Shown: positions 18,135 through 27,761, numbered from the stretch's first letter. The stretch: 64,000 bases of DNA from DASRWT01 sp963748485 (GCA_963748485.1 CAVVJF010000011.1:434001-498000); one strand, 5' to 3'. The notes: generated from the sequence alone by a model not told the origin. Numbers and translations are program-made.

Positions 18135-19405
18135 GCCGCCCGCACGATCTCGTGCACGACGTAGCCCGCCTCGGTGAGGTGGCGCTTCACCGCCTCGATG
18201 TGCTCTCGACCCGTCGTCTCGAGCGTCACCTCCACCTCGGTCTCGCCCAGACGCGCGCGCGAGAAGGCCCGATCGTGGTCGATGTGCAGCACGTTGGCCC
18301 GCATCTCGGCGACGAGCGCGGTCAACCGGGCGAGCTGGCCCGGGCGGTCGCGGAGCATCACGGCGAGACGGACGAGGCGCCCGTCCTTGACGAGGCCGCG
18401 CTCGATGATGCGGGAGACGAGGTTCACGTCGATGTTGCCGCCGGTGAGCACGAGGGCCACCGTCTTGCCGGCGAGCGCCACCTTCTTGTTGACGAGGGCG
18501 GCGAGGGGCACCGCGCCCGCCCCCTCCACCACCGTCTTCTCGATCTCGAGCAGGAGGAGGATGGCGTTGGCGATCTCCTCCTCGCTGACGCTCACGACCT
18601 GATCGATCCAGCGTTGGGCGAGCGGGAACGTGTGCTCGCCCACGCGCCGTACCGCGATGCCGTCGGCGATGGTCGGGGCCGGCGCGACCGTTACCCGCTC
18701 GCCCGCGGTGAGCGCGGCCTTCATCCCGGCGATCTCGTCGGCCTGGACCCCGATCACTTCCACCGCCGGCCGGCGCGCCTTGAGGGCCAGCGCGAGGCCG
18801 GCGACGAGACCGCCGCCCCCGACCGGGACCAGCGCTGCGTCGAGATCGGGCACCTGGGCGGCCAGCTCGAGCCCGATGGTGCCCTGGCCGGCGATGACGC
18901 GCGCATCGTCGAAGGGATGGACGAAGACGAGGCGGCGCGCCGCCTCGATCTCGCGCGCGCGGCCGTAGGCCTCGTCGTAGTTGTCGCCGTGGAGCACGAC
19001 CTCCGCGCCCTGGCGGCGCGCGGAGAGTACCTTGGTGAGCGGCGCCCACTCCGGCATCACGATGACGGCGGCGAGTCCGAGCCGGGCGGCGTGGAAGGCC
19101 ACCGCGAGCCCATGGTTGCCCGCGCTCGCCGTCACCACGCCGCGTCGCCGCTCCTCGTCGGAGAGCTGCAGGAGGACATTGGCGGCGCCCCGCTCCTTGA
19201 ACGAGCCGGTCATCTGGAGGTTCTCGAGCTTGACGAAGACGCGGGTACCGGTGAGATCGCTCAGGCTCTGCGAGTACGCGCAGGGCGTCTCGTAGATGAC
19301 GCCGGCCAGCCGCGCCCGCGCCGCCTCCACGTCGGCGATGCCGATGTTGCCGCGCTCCGCATCGCTCAAAAGCCCACCACCGGGCCCTGGGCCGGGCTCG
19401 CCCAC
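18110..19405 (-). CDS. ilvA: Threonine ammonia-lyase
   Basis: A 431-residue PLP enzyme. The PLP lysine is K70 in SFKERGA, with the phosphate-binding GGGGL loop (VPVGGGGLVAG) later, and a C-terminal ACT domain (about 325-410) for allosteric control. It deaminates threonine to 2-oxobutanoate for isoleucine synthesis or catabolism (the tdcB and ilvA forms are not separable here; a single ACT domain fits the short form). A TTG at 19369 overlapping the upstream stop is an alternative start; ATG 19405 overlaps the asparaginase gene by 40 nt. Confidence 0.9.
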   Translation of the reverse strand: MGEPGPGPGGGLLSDAERGNIGIADVEAARARLAGVIYETPCAYSQSLSDLTGTRVFVKLENLQMTGSFKERGAANVLLQLSDEERRRGVVTASAGNHGLAVAFHAARLGLAAVIVMPEWAPLTKVLSARRQGAEVVLHGDNYDEAYGRAREIEAARRLVFVHPFDDARVIAGQGTIGLELAAQVPDLDAALVPVGGGGLVAGLALALKARRPAVEVIGVQADEIAGMKAALTAGERVTVAPAPTIADGIAVRRVGEHTFPLAQRWIDQVVSVSEEEIANAILLLLEIEKTVVEGAGAVPLAALVNKKVALAGKTVALVLTGGNIDVNLVSRIIERGLVKDGRLVRLAVMLRDRPGQLARLTALVAEMRANVLHIDHDRAFSRARLGETEVEVTLETTGREHIEAVKRHLTEAGYVVHEIVRAAQPPATRR

Positions 19406-20229
19406 GCCACCGGCATCAGCGCGGTCGACCGGGCCCAGCCGATGCGGCCCCGCCAGTCCACGCAGATGAGGCCGCCGCCGCCCCGCCCTTCCTCGACGAG
19501 CACGTCCACCGCGACCTGGCAGGCGTGCATGGGCTCGTCCACCGATCGCATGATTTCGAGCGCACGTCGGGCGAGCACCACACGGATGATGGCCTCGCCG
19601 TCGCCCGTGCAGGACACGCCGCCCAGCGTGCTCTCGGCATAGGTACCGCAGCCGATGAGGGGCGAGTCGCCCACGCGACCGGGCAGCTTCCCGCTCATGC
19701 CGCCGGTGGAGGTGGCGGCGGCGATGACGCCGGCGCGGTCAAGTGCCACCGCGCCCACCGTGCCCGCCTGCGTCTCCTGCAGCCGGCGCTGCTGATGCTC
19801 GAGCACCAGCTCGGCGGGATCGCAAAGGGGCACGCCGAGGACGCGCGCCTGGGCGAGCGCGCCCTCTCCCACGAAGAACGAGTGCCGCCCCGCCTCGAGG
19901 ATGCGGCGGGCGAGCGTGATGGGGTGGCGGAGGCCGGTCACGCAGGCCACCGCCCCGTTGGTGAGCCCGTTGCCCTCCATGATGGAGGCGTCCATCTCCA
20001 CCGTCCCCGCGCTGGTGAGGACGGAGCCGCGCCCGGCGTTGAAGCGGGGGTGGTTCTCGAGGACACGCACGGCCGCTTCCACCGCGTCCAGGGAGGAGCC
20101 GCCGGCGGTGAGGCGCTCCCACCCCGCTCGCGCCGCCTCCGCCATGCCCGCACGCATCTCCTCGCGCCCGGTGCGGGGATCGGCGCCGGCGCCGCCGTGC
20201 ACGACGAGGGCGGGCACTCGGCTTGTCAC
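19366..20229 (-). CDS. iaaA: Isoaspartyl peptidase/L-asparaginase (Ntn hydrolase)
   Basis: A 287-residue plant-type asparaginase. The precursor cleaves itself before T157 (in the segment QAGTVGAVALD), which becomes the N-terminal nucleophile; other features are VHGGAG near the start and the GNGLTNGAVACV loop. It removes isoaspartyl residues or hydrolyses beta-aspartyl dipeptides. It precedes ilvA on the same strand with overlapping ends, so they form an amino-acid breakdown pair. The gene faces the divergent udg start 30 nt away. Confidence 0.92.
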   Translation of the reverse strand: MTSRVPALVVHGGAGADPRTGREEMRAGMAEAARAGWERLTAGGSSLDAVEAAVRVLENHPRFNAGRGSVLTSAGTVEMDASIMEGNGLTNGAVACVTGLRHPITLARRILEAGRHSFFVGEGALAQARVLGVPLCDPAELVLEHQQRRLQETQAGTVGAVALDRAGVIAAATSTGGMSGKLPGRVGDSPLIGCGTYAESTLGGVSCTGDGEAIIRVVLARRALEIMRSVDEPMHACQVAVDVLVEEGRGGGGLICVDWRGRIGWARSTALMPVAWASPAQGPVVGF

Positions 20230-20258
20230 CGCTCGCCCCCGTTCGGTATCATCGCCCC

Positions 20259-20996
20259 GTGATTGTCCCCGAAGTCGGCGGCGAGGACAACGCCTCGCTC
20301 GCCGATCTCGCCGCGCGCATCGTGGCGTGCCGCCGCTGTCCCCGCCTCGTCCGGCATCGCGAAGCCGTCGCGGTGGCGCCCCCGCGTCGGTACCGCGGCG
20401 AGGTCTACTGGGCGCGGCCCCTGCCGGGCTTCGGCGACGTGCGGGCCCGCGTGCTCGTGATGGGACTGGCGCCGGCCGCCCACGGGGGCAATCGCACCGG
20501 GCGGATGTTCACCGGCGACCGGAGCGCGGACTGGCTGTTTCGCGCGCTGCACGACGCGGGCTTCGCCAATCAGTCCACGTCCGTGCACCGGCACGACGGC
20601 CTGCGGCTGCGGGACGCCTATGTCACCGCGGCGCTGCGCTGCGCGCCGCCCGACAACAAACCGTCTCCCGCCGAGCTCGCGCGCTGCCAGCCGTTTCTCC
20701 TGGAGGAGCTGCGCACCCTGACGCGCGTCACCGTCGTGGTGGCGCTCGGCAAGATCGGCTGGGATGCCTATCTCCGCGCGCGCCGCGCGCTGGGCGCCGC
20801 CGTGCCGCGCCCGCTCCCGCGCTTTGGCCACGGGGCGGAAACCCGCATGCCCGACGGGATCGTGCTGGTGGGCTGCTTTCATCCGAGTCAGCAGAACACG
20901 TTCACGGGCCGGCTCACGCGCCCCATGCTCGACCGCGTGTTCGCGCGCGCCCGGCGGCTCGCCGCCGGGCGCCGCCCGCCCCGCCGTGGTGCCTGA
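20259..20996 (+). CDS. Uracil-DNA glycosylase, type 5 (UdgB)
   Basis: About 245 residues. The type 5 signature GLAPAAHGGNRTGRMFTGD is present and the N-terminal CRRCPRL and later cysteines fit the 4Fe-4S binding of this family. It removes uracil and other damaged bases such as hypoxanthine from DNA. I place the start at GTG 20259; a longer frame from 20223 would overlap the divergent asparaginase gene. It shares TGATG with the next gene, a transporter, an overlap that may be only compact packing. Confidence 0.9.
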   Translation: MIVPEVGGEDNASLADLAARIVACRRCPRLVRHREAVAVAPPRRYRGEVYWARPLPGFGDVRARVLVMGLAPAAHGGNRTGRMFTGDRSADWLFRALHDAGFANQSTSVHRHDGLRLRDAYVTAALRCAPPDNKPSPAELARCQPFLLEELRTLTRVTVVVALGKIGWDAYLRARRALGAAVPRPLPRFGHGAETRMPDGIVLVGCFHPSQQNTFTGRLTRPMLDRVFARARRLAAGRRPPRRGA

Positions 20997-22228
20997 TGGC
21001 TCCGCCCGCCTACGCGCTGATCTGGGGGCTGCTCGTCTACGCGTGGATCGCCAACTACCTCATCCGCATGGCGCTATCCGCCTTGCTGCCGCCCATCATG
21101 GAAGAGTTCCGCCTGACCTACGCGCAGGCGGGATTTCTGTCGTCCGCCCTCTTCTACGCGTATGCCGCGATGCAGTTGCCCGCAGGGCTCCTCGGCGATC
21201 GCCTCGGCCGCAAGCGCATGCTCGTCGGCGGCCTCGTCCTGGGTGCGGCGGCGGCTGCTTTCACGGGCCTGGCGGGCACGGTGACCATGCTGTTCGTTGC
21301 GCGGCTGGTCACCGGGCTCAGCCAGGGGTTTCTCTTCTCCAATGACCGCGTGATCATCGCGGCGACGACGCCGCCCGCCAAGATGGCGCTGGGGCAGGGG
21401 ATCTCGTTTTCGGGACCGGGCCTCGGCACCACCCTCGGCCTCTTCCTCGCCGGGGTGCTCGGCAGCGTGCTGCCGTGGCGCGGCGTCTTTCTCATCTTCG
21501 CGCTTCCGCCCCTCCTGGCCGCCTTGCTCGTGTGGCGGTTGATCCCCGAGCCGCCGCATGCCACCGCGCCCGCCGATCCCGCCTGGCCGTTCCGCCGCGT
21601 CATGCGGACGCGCGATTTCTGGCTGCTCGGTCTCACGGGGATCATGCCGATCTACGTGCAGTTCGTCCTCGCCACCTGGGGGCCTGCGCTCTTCGTCGAG
21701 CTGGGCGTGCGCGACCTCGCGCGCTCCGCCTCGCTGGCGAGCCTCCAGGGCCTGACCGCCCCGCTGGGACTTCTCGTCTCGGGGCTGGTGGCGGACCGAC
21801 TCCACGCGCGCGGCTGGCATCGCAAGGTGACCATCGCGGCGGGGCTCGTCCTCACCATCGCGGTTCTTGTCGCGATGGGGCTCACCATCCAGCACCGCGG
21901 GCCTACCTGGCTCCTCACGGGACTGGTCCTCGCCACGAGCTTCTTCATCTGGTGTTGCTGGGGGCCGGCTTACGCCATCTTCGGCGAGCTGTTCCCGCCC
22001 TCGGTGCTCGGCCGCGCCTTCGGCGCCTACAACACCATCTGTTTCCTGGGGGCGGTGGCAAGCCCGTTCATCACGGGGTGGATCCGCGACGCCACCGGCT
22101 CCTTCGTGGCCGGCCTCTACGGCGCGGCGGCGCTGTCCACCCTCTGCGTGGCGAGCGCGATGGCGCTCGATCGGCCGTTCCGGCTCGCCGGCGGCGTCCG
22201 TCCGGTTGCCGCGCCCGCGCCCCCATAG
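20996..22228 (+). CDS. MFS transporter
   Basis: A 410-residue major facilitator with 12 predicted membrane segments. The inter-helix motif GDRLGRKRMLVG lies after helix 2 and another basic loop lies after helix 8. The start ATG overlaps the udg stop. Substrate unknown; the sequence resembles the anion:cation symporter/nitrate-like wing of the MFS more than drug pumps, but weakly. Confidence 0.85.
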   Translation: MAPPAYALIWGLLVYAWIANYLIRMALSALLPPIMEEFRLTYAQAGFLSSALFYAYAAMQLPAGLLGDRLGRKRMLVGGLVLGAAAAAFTGLAGTVTMLFVARLVTGLSQGFLFSNDRVIIAATTPPAKMALGQGISFSGPGLGTTLGLFLAGVLGSVLPWRGVFLIFALPPLLAALLVWRLIPEPPHATAPADPAWPFRRVMRTRDFWLLGLTGIMPIYVQFVLATWGPALFVELGVRDLARSASLASLQGLTAPLGLLVSGLVADRLHARGWHRKVTIAAGLVLTIAVLVAMGLTIQHRGPTWLLTGLVLATSFFIWCCWGPAYAIFGELFPPSVLGRAFGAYNTICFLGAVASPFITGWIRDATGSFVAGLYGAAALSTLCVASAMALDRPFRLAGGVRPVAAPAPP

Positions 22229-22241
22229 CATAATTCCGCGC

Positions 22242-23567
22242 ATGCTGCGGGGGCTTCCGGTCGCCGCTGTGCTGGTTGCCGCCCTCGGGGTCGCGGGGCC
22301 CGTGGCCGCGGCCACGCCCGTCCTCGAGGCCACCCTCGACAACGGACTGCGGGTGCTCCTGCTCGAGGACCGGCGGAACCCGATCGTCTCCGTGCAGGTG
22401 TGGTACCGGGTGGGCTCGCGCGACGAGCGGCCCGGCGCCACCGGCCTCGCGCACTTCCTCGAGCACATGATGTTCAAGGGGACGCCCGCCCACGGCAAGG
22501 GCGAGTTCTCCCGGATGGTGGAGCGGCGCGGCGGCCACGACAACGCCTTCACCACGCAGGACACCACGTCGTACTTCGTCAACGTCGCCGCCGACAAGGT
22601 GGACGACATCCTCCGGCTCGAGGCCGACCGCATGCGCAATCTCCTCCTCGATCCTGCGGAGATCGACGCCGAGCGCCGCGTGGTGATGGAGGAGCGGCGG
22701 ATGCGCACCGAGGACAACCCGGAGAGCCTCCTCGGCGAGGAGCAGACGGCGGCCGCCTTCACGGCGCATCCCTATGGCTGGCCCGTTATCGGCTGGATGG
22801 ACGACATCGCCCGCATCGACCCCGGCGAGCTGCGCGCGTTCTACGATCTCTACTATCGGCCGAACAACGCCGTGCTCGTCGTGGTCGGGGACATCCGGCC
22901 GGCGGACCTCCTCGAGCGCATCCGCGCTCTGTTCGGCCCGATCCCGCGCGGGCCGATGCCGCCCGCCGTTACCGCGGTGGAGCCGCCCCAGCGCACCGAG
23001 CGCCGGATCACGCTGCGCAGCGTCGCCGCGCGGCTGCCGAGCCTGGCGCTCGCCTGGCCGGTCCCCAATCACCGCTCGCCGGACGCCGCCGGCCTCGAGG
23101 TGCTCGAAACAGTTCTGTCGGGCGGGCGGGCGGCGCGGCTCTATCGCCGGCTGGTCGTGGAGGGCCAGCTCGCCCTCGACGCCGAGGCCGACTTCTCCTA
23201 CGGGTCGGTGGACCCGAACCTTTTCTGGCTGTCGGCGCGGCCCCGCCCCGGCGTGAGCCTGGAAACGCTCGAGCGGGCGCTCCTGGATGAGCTCGAGCGG
23301 CTCAAGCGCGAGCCCGTCCCCGCCGACGAGCTCGAGCGTGCCAAGAACCAGATCGAGGCCGGATTCGTCTGGGGTCAGGACTCGATCTATGCGCGCGGGG
23401 CGACCCTGGCGCGCTTCGAGCGAATGGGCTCGTGGCGCCTCGCCGACGGCTTCGTGGCCTTGATCCGCGCGGTCACTGCGGCCGACGTGCAGCGCGCCGC
23501 GCGCGAGTACTTCCGGGAGGACGCCAAGACGGTGGGCGTCCTCGTGCCCGCCCCGGCGGCGCCGTGA
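22242..23567 (+). CDS. M16 family zinc peptidase, catalytic subunit
   Basis: A 441-residue insulinase-family protease with a signal peptide (residues 1-24, ending VAAA). The inverted zinc motif is HFLEH at 71-75; a distal glutamate follows in the EADRM/EERRM region. It acts outside the cytoplasm, degrading peptides. It forms an active/inactive pair with the second M16 gene downstream, separated by a GNAT gene joined by GTGA and ATGA overlaps. Confidence 0.92.
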   Translation: MLRGLPVAAVLVAALGVAGPVAAATPVLEATLDNGLRVLLLEDRRNPIVSVQVWYRVGSRDERPGATGLAHFLEHMMFKGTPAHGKGEFSRMVERRGGHDNAFTTQDTTSYFVNVAADKVDDILRLEADRMRNLLLDPAEIDAERRVVMEERRMRTEDNPESLLGEEQTAAAFTAHPYGWPVIGWMDDIARIDPGELRAFYDLYYRPNNAVLVVVGDIRPADLLERIRALFGPIPRGPMPPAVTAVEPPQRTERRITLRSVAARLPSLALAWPVPNHRSPDAAGLEVLETVLSGGRAARLYRRLVVEGQLALDAEADFSYGSVDPNLFWLSARPRPGVSLETLERALLDELERLKREPVPADELERAKNQIEAGFVWGQDSIYARGATLARFERMGSWRLADGFVALIRAVTAADVQRAAREYFREDAKTVGVLVPAPAAP

Positions 23568-24106
23568 GGCTCCGGGACGCGCGCCCCGCCCAGGGCGACG
23601 CGATCCGCGACCTCACCCTCGCCTCGTACGAGCAGTACGCCGCGACGCTGGGGCCGCTGTGGCCGGTCTACCGGGACAACATCACCGTCACCCTGGGGTC
23701 GGTGAGCGGCGTCGCCCAGATCGTGGCCGAGCGCGAGGGCGCCATCGTGGGCGCCGTGCTCCTGTATCCGTCGGGCGCCGCCATGCCCGGGCGCGGCGGG
23801 GCCGTGCCGTGGCCCGAGATCCGGCTCCTCGCGGTGCCGCCCGCCGAGCGCGGCCGCGGCATCGGGGAGGCGCTGGTGCGGGAATGCGCGCGCCGGGCGC
23901 GGGCGGGCGGCGCCGAGGCGCTCACCCTTCACACCACCGACATGATGCGGGCCGCGGTGCGCCTCTACGAGCGGCTGGGCTTCGCGCGCGACCCGGCCCT
24001 CGACTTCAGTCCCGCGCCGGGGGTGACCGTGAAGGGATTTCGGCTCCCCCTTCTCGACGGGGACGGGCGACGGGGAGGGGAGGGGCGACGGGGAGGGGAG
24101 CGATGA
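23564..24106 (+). CDS. GNAT family N-acetyltransferase
   Basis: A 180-residue GNAT domain with the acetyl-CoA loop ERGRGIGEALVRE and the late motif AAVRLYERLGF. The GTG start overlaps the first M16 stop (GTGA) and the stop overlaps the second M16 start (ATGA), so it is wedged in the protease operon. The C-terminus is extended by the Gly/Arg-rich repeat GRRGGEGRRGGER, encoded by an 18-bp tandem duplication. The acceptor is unknown. Confidence 0.85.
   Translation: MRLRDARPAQGDAIRDLTLASYEQYAATLGPLWPVYRDNITVTLGSVSGVAQIVAEREGAIVGAVLLYPSGAAMPGRGGAVPWPEIRLLAVPPAERGRGIGEALVRECARRARAGGAEALTLHTTDMMRAAVRLYERLGFARDPALDFSPAPGVTVKGFRLPLLDGDGRRGGEGRRGGER
24065..24100 (+). repeat. 18-bp perfect tandem duplication
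   Basis: The unit GGGCGACGGGGAGGGGAG occurs twice in a row (24065-24082 and 24083-24100). It encodes the C-terminal repeat of the GNAT protein in frame and also supplies the purine-rich ribosome site for the downstream M16 gene. Confidence 0.85.
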
Positions 24107-25416
24107 GGACGTGGCTGGGCGGCGCGGCGCTGGCGCTCCTTGCGCTCGCTTCCGCCGAGGCGGCGCCGCTGGCGCAGCGCGAGGTGCTGCCCAACGGCGT
24201 CGTGCTACTCGTGAGCGAGCGCCGCGCCCTGCCCATCGTGGCGGTGAACGCCTACGTTCGCGCGGGCGGGGTGCTCGATCCCCCCGGCGCGGGCGGCCTC
24301 GCCCACCTCACCGCCTCGCTGCTCACGCGCGGCACCGCCCGGCGGAGCGGCGCGGAGATCGACCGCGCCATCGAGTCCGTCGGCGGCAGCCTCGGCAGCG
24401 GCGGGGGCCGCGACGGCGCCTCGGTATCGCTCGGCGTGCTGGCCCGGGACTTGCCGCTCGGGCTCGATCTCCTCGCCGAAGCGCTCACCGAGCCGACCTT
24501 TCCCGAGGACGAGGTGAAGCGGAAGATCGGCGACGTGCAGGCCGCCCTTCAGAGCGCGGAGTCGGATCCCGAGACGGTGGCGGGCCGAGCCCTCGCGCCG
24601 CTGCTCTACCCCGGGCATCCTTATGCGCGCCCGGCCTCGGGCACGGTAGCGTCGGTCGGTGGGCTCGATCGTGACCAGGTCGCGCGTTTCCACCGCGTCC
24701 ACTACCGCCCGGATGTCACGATCGTCTCCGTGGTGGGCGACGTGTCGGCGGCGGAGGTGCGGGCCGGCCTCGCCGCCCGCCTCGGCGGCTGGCGGCCTCC
24801 CGCGACGGTGCGCCCCATCACGCCCGTCGCGGCGCCGACGGCGCCTCCGGAGGTGCGCCTGCTGACGCGCGAGCTGACCCAGACCACGGTGTACCTGGGC
24901 CGGCCCGCGATCCGCCAGGCGGATCCGGACTATCCCGCCCTCGTCGTCGCGGCCTATGTGCTCGGCGGCGGCTCGACCTCACGCCTGTACACGCATGTGC
25001 GCGAAGAGCGCGGGCTGGCCTACTCGGTGGGCGCGAGCGTGGGGGCCGCCCGGCACGGCGCCGCGGTGATCGTGTCGCTCCAGACGCGCAACCAGAGCGC
25101 GGACGAGGCGGTGCGCCTCGTGCGCGAGACCATGCGGCGGATGGGCGAGGCCGAGGTCTCGGCGGCCGAGCTGGACCTCGCGAAGGCCTACCTCGTGGGC
25201 AGCTACGCGCTGCGGACGGATACGACGTCCAAGGTCGCGGGGCTGATCGCCTCGCTGGAGGAGCTCGGACTCTCCCTCGACTATCCCGAGCGCTACCGGC
25301 AGCGCATCGCCGCGGTCACCGCCGCCGACGTGCGGCGCGCGGCCGCGCGCTACCTCGACCCCGATTCCTACTCGCTGGTGATGGTGCGAGGCCGCGCGGC
25401 CGCGTCTCACCAGTAG
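24103..25416 (+). CDS. M16 family peptidase-like, non-catalytic subunit
   Basis: A 437-residue M16-fold protein with a signal peptide (about 1-18). Where HXXEH should be it has HLTAS, so the zinc site is lost. The C-terminal RLYTHVREERGLAYSVGA substrate-binding region is kept. Such inactive subunits pair with active M16 proteases. It starts with an ATGA overlap after the GNAT gene and follows the active subunit, which supports a heterodimer. Confidence 0.9.
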   Translation: MRTWLGGAALALLALASAEAAPLAQREVLPNGVVLLVSERRALPIVAVNAYVRAGGVLDPPGAGGLAHLTASLLTRGTARRSGAEIDRAIESVGGSLGSGGGRDGASVSLGVLARDLPLGLDLLAEALTEPTFPEDEVKRKIGDVQAALQSAESDPETVAGRALAPLLYPGHPYARPASGTVASVGGLDRDQVARFHRVHYRPDVTIVSVVGDVSAAEVRAGLAARLGGWRPPATVRPITPVAAPTAPPEVRLLTRELTQTTVYLGRPAIRQADPDYPALVVAAYVLGGGSTSRLYTHVREERGLAYSVGASVGAARHGAAVIVSLQTRNQSADEAVRLVRETMRRMGEAEVSAAELDLAKAYLVGSYALRTDTTSKVAGLIASLEELGLSLDYPERYRQRIAAVTAADVRRAAARYLDPDSYSLVMVRGRAAASHQ

Positions 25417-25913
25417 TACGGCCAGAACGGGCGATGGTAGGGAACGGGCGCCGGGTAGGGATAGGGCCCGCCCACGTAGTCGCGCGCCCAGAGATAGATC
25501 TGCTCGGCCCCGATGACCACGTAGCGGTACGACCGCTCGCCCAGCGTGCGGTCCTCGTTGCCGGTCACCGTACCGACCACGCTGAGCCGACGGCCGCGCG
25601 CGAATACGGCGGGATCGAGAAAATCGGGCGCCACCACCAGGAAGCGGCCCTCGGAGTGGTCCGTGAACCTGGGGGCGTCGCTCTCGCCGAGCGGCCGCCC
25701 GAGCACCTCGATCTCGGTGGGACCGGTGGTGGGGCGGGTGGAGATGACCTCGCCGGCCAGGACCACGCGCGCCTGCTGATAGCGATCGGGATCGCTGCGC
25801 AGCACCCCGAGCGTGAGGGAGCGGTCCACCCCGCGGAGCATCGCGTCGGGAAACACCGAGCCGCAGCCGGCGAGGACGGCCATCGTCAGGATCAGCAGAA
25901 CGGCGCGCCGCAT
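25407..25913 (-). CDS. Slp-family outer-membrane lipoprotein
   Basis: A 168-residue lipoprotein with a signal peptide and lipobox LAGC (C about residue 16). The body resembles the Slp starvation lipoprotein family of gamma- and other proteobacteria (DPDRYQQARVVLAGEVI, a nucleic-acid-binding-like beta barrel fold). The tail is Tyr/Pro-rich. It is convergent with the second M16 gene, overlapping its end by 10 nt. Confidence 0.75.
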   Translation of the reverse strand: MRRAVLLILTMAVLAGCGSVFPDAMLRGVDRSLTLGVLRSDPDRYQQARVVLAGEVISTRPTTGPTEIEVLGRPLGESDAPRFTDHSEGRFLVVAPDFLDPAVFARGRRLSVVGTVTGNEDRTLGERSYRYVVIGAEQIYLWARDYVGGPYPYPAPVPYHRPFWPYYW

Positions 25914-26002
25914 GCCTTCAGCCTAGACCGGGGGCGGGGACGCCGCAACGGGCGCGGTCCTGCTAGAATCGCGAGGGCGATCCTTCCCGGAGGGGACAGC
26001 AC

Positions 26003-27127
26003 ATGAGCACGTTCCGCACCGAGCTCTGCGACCTGCTGCGCATCGAATACCCAATCCTCCAGTCCGGCATGGGTAGTGTCGCCGGGCCCGACCTCGTCGC
26101 CGAGGTCAGCGAGGCGGGGGGGCTCGGGATCCTCGCCGCCCTCAACCTCACGCCGGAGGCGCTGCGCGACGGCATCGCCAAGGTCCGCGCCCGCACGCGC
26201 CGGCCCTTCGGCGTCAACCTCTGGTTCCACCGGGACATCCGGCCGCCCGCCGACGTCGCCGCCATCCCCGAGGCCACCGTGGCGCAGGTGCAAGGAGTCC
26301 TCAACGAGTTTCGCGAGCGGCTGGGCATCGCCGCCACCACCGCGCGTCCCAGCCCCATGCCCGATCTCGTCGAGGCCGCGCTCGAGGTGATCCTCGAGGA
26401 GCGTGTCCCGGTGTGGAGCATCGGGCTCGGCGATCCCGGCCCTGAGCGCGTGCGGCGCTGCCACGAGCGCGGCGTCAAGGTGATCGCCATGGTCGCCACC
26501 GTGGAGGACGCACGTGTGGTCACCGAGGCCGGCGTCGACGTGGTGGTGGCGCAGGGGAGCGAGGCGGGCGGGCATCGCTCGACCTGGGTGAAGCGCGAGA
26601 GCCGCGAGGCGGCGAGCATCGGCACCATGGCCCTGGTCCCCCAGGTGGTGGACGCGGTGCAGGTGCCGGTGGTGGCCGCGGGCGGCCTCGCCGACGGCCG
26701 CGGGCTGGTCTCCGCGCTGGCGCTGGGCGCGTCCGGTATCCTCCTCGGCACCCGCTTCGTGGCCACCCGTGAGTCGGCCGCCCCCGAGTTCTGGAAGAAG
26801 GCGCTCCTCGAGCGCGGGAGCGACACGACCACGGTGACGGACGCCTTCACCGGCCTGTACACACGCACCCTCGTCAACGCCTTCAACGCCGGATACGCGG
26901 CCTCCGGCGCGCCTGTCCTGCCCGCGCTCGTGCAGGCGCGCGCGGCCATGGACATCTACACGGAGTCGGCGAAGCAGCAGACGGGTGAGTACTTCCCCAT
27001 GCACACCGGGCAGAGCGTGGGGCTTATCCACAACCTGCCGGGCGCCGCCGAGGTGGTCCGCGAGATCGTGCGCGAGGCGCGGGCGGTCCTGGCCGCCCTT
27101 CCCGGACGCGTCCGCGTGCTACAATGA
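26003..27127 (+). CDS. Nitronate monooxygenase family protein
   Basis: A 374-residue FMN-dependent TIM-barrel enzyme. The family signature is visible in YPILQSGMGSVAGPDLVAEV, the QGSEAGGHR loop (FMN and catalytic His), and AAGGLADGRGL with GTRFVATRES. It oxidises nitronates, or is a relative of enoyl-reductase type flavoproteins. The ATG at 26003 follows GGAGGGGA. The upstream TAGAAT at about 25963 may be a -10 element. Confidence 0.9.
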   Translation: MSTFRTELCDLLRIEYPILQSGMGSVAGPDLVAEVSEAGGLGILAALNLTPEALRDGIAKVRARTRRPFGVNLWFHRDIRPPADVAAIPEATVAQVQGVLNEFRERLGIAATTARPSPMPDLVEAALEVILEERVPVWSIGLGDPGPERVRRCHERGVKVIAMVATVEDARVVTEAGVDVVVAQGSEAGGHRSTWVKRESREAASIGTMALVPQVVDAVQVPVVAAGGLADGRGLVSALALGASGILLGTRFVATRESAAPEFWKKALLERGSDTTTVTDAFTGLYTRTLVNAFNAGYAASGAPVLPALVQARAAMDIYTESAKQQTGEYFPMHTGQSVGLIHNLPGAAEVVREIVREARAVLAALPGRVRVLQ

Positions 27128-27145
27128 CGTCCGCCTGAGCGGTCC

Positions 27146-27739
27146 ATGCAGCGCTACAGAATCCTCTCCCTTGTCGCGATTGCCCTCGGCGGCATCGCCT
27201 TCTGGCCGGCCACGGGCCAGTCGGCCGCCGCCGCCTCGTTCGCCCTCGGCGAGGGCGAGCAGCAGGACGCCATCCGGGTCGGGAAGCGCAGCGTGGTGAG
27301 CGACGAGTTCGGGGGTGAGTGGCAGACGCGGAATCCCTCCGGCGAATCGGCGCTGGTGATGACGCCCTTCCACCGGCTGGCGCTCGCCGCGCGCAACGCC
27401 GCCTTCAAGAACGAGCCGCTCCGCCCCAAGGAAATCGACACCGTGCTGAAGGAGTCGCAGGGGAAGCTCACGCTGTGGGTCACGCTCCGGGGCGGCTCCC
27501 CCGACTTCGCGCGCTTCTACGCGCCCGTGCTCCTCGACGGCCGCACCGAGATCAAGCCGTCGTTCGTCCAGAACGAGCGCACGGCCCTCCGCGCCGCCGA
27601 CGGGGGCTATGCCGCGCGCTGCCTCTACGTGTTCCCCGCCGACGGCCTGAAGGACAAGGGGCGCTACACGCTGGTCGTCCGCAATTCCGACGAGAAGGAT
27701 ATCTCGACGTTCACCGTAGACCTGTCGGCCATGCGCTGA
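27146..27739 (+). CDS. Secreted hypothetical protein
   Basis: A 197-residue protein with a signal peptide (about residues 1-29, ending AAA). The mature part is a mixed alpha/beta domain with a KSSL-like basic stretch and one cysteine; I do not recognise the family. It lies between nitronate monooxygenase and a thioredoxin-like gene on the same strand, so it is probably co-transcribed with both. Confidence 0.65.
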   Translation: MQRYRILSLVAIALGGIAFWPATGQSAAAASFALGEGEQQDAIRVGKRSVVSDEFGGEWQTRNPSGESALVMTPFHRLALAARNAAFKNEPLRPKEIDTVLKESQGKLTLWVTLRGGSPDFARFYAPVLLDGRTEIKPSFVQNERTALRAADGGYAARCLYVFPADGLKDKGRYTLVVRNSDEKDISTFTVDLSAMR

Positions 27740-27761
27740 GAGGCGAAAAGGAGCCTGCTTC

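Noticed and set aside
17534..19642. A 702-residue plus-strand frame antisense to ilvA and iaaA
   Set aside because: It is a shadow of two minus-strand genes with complete active-site motifs.
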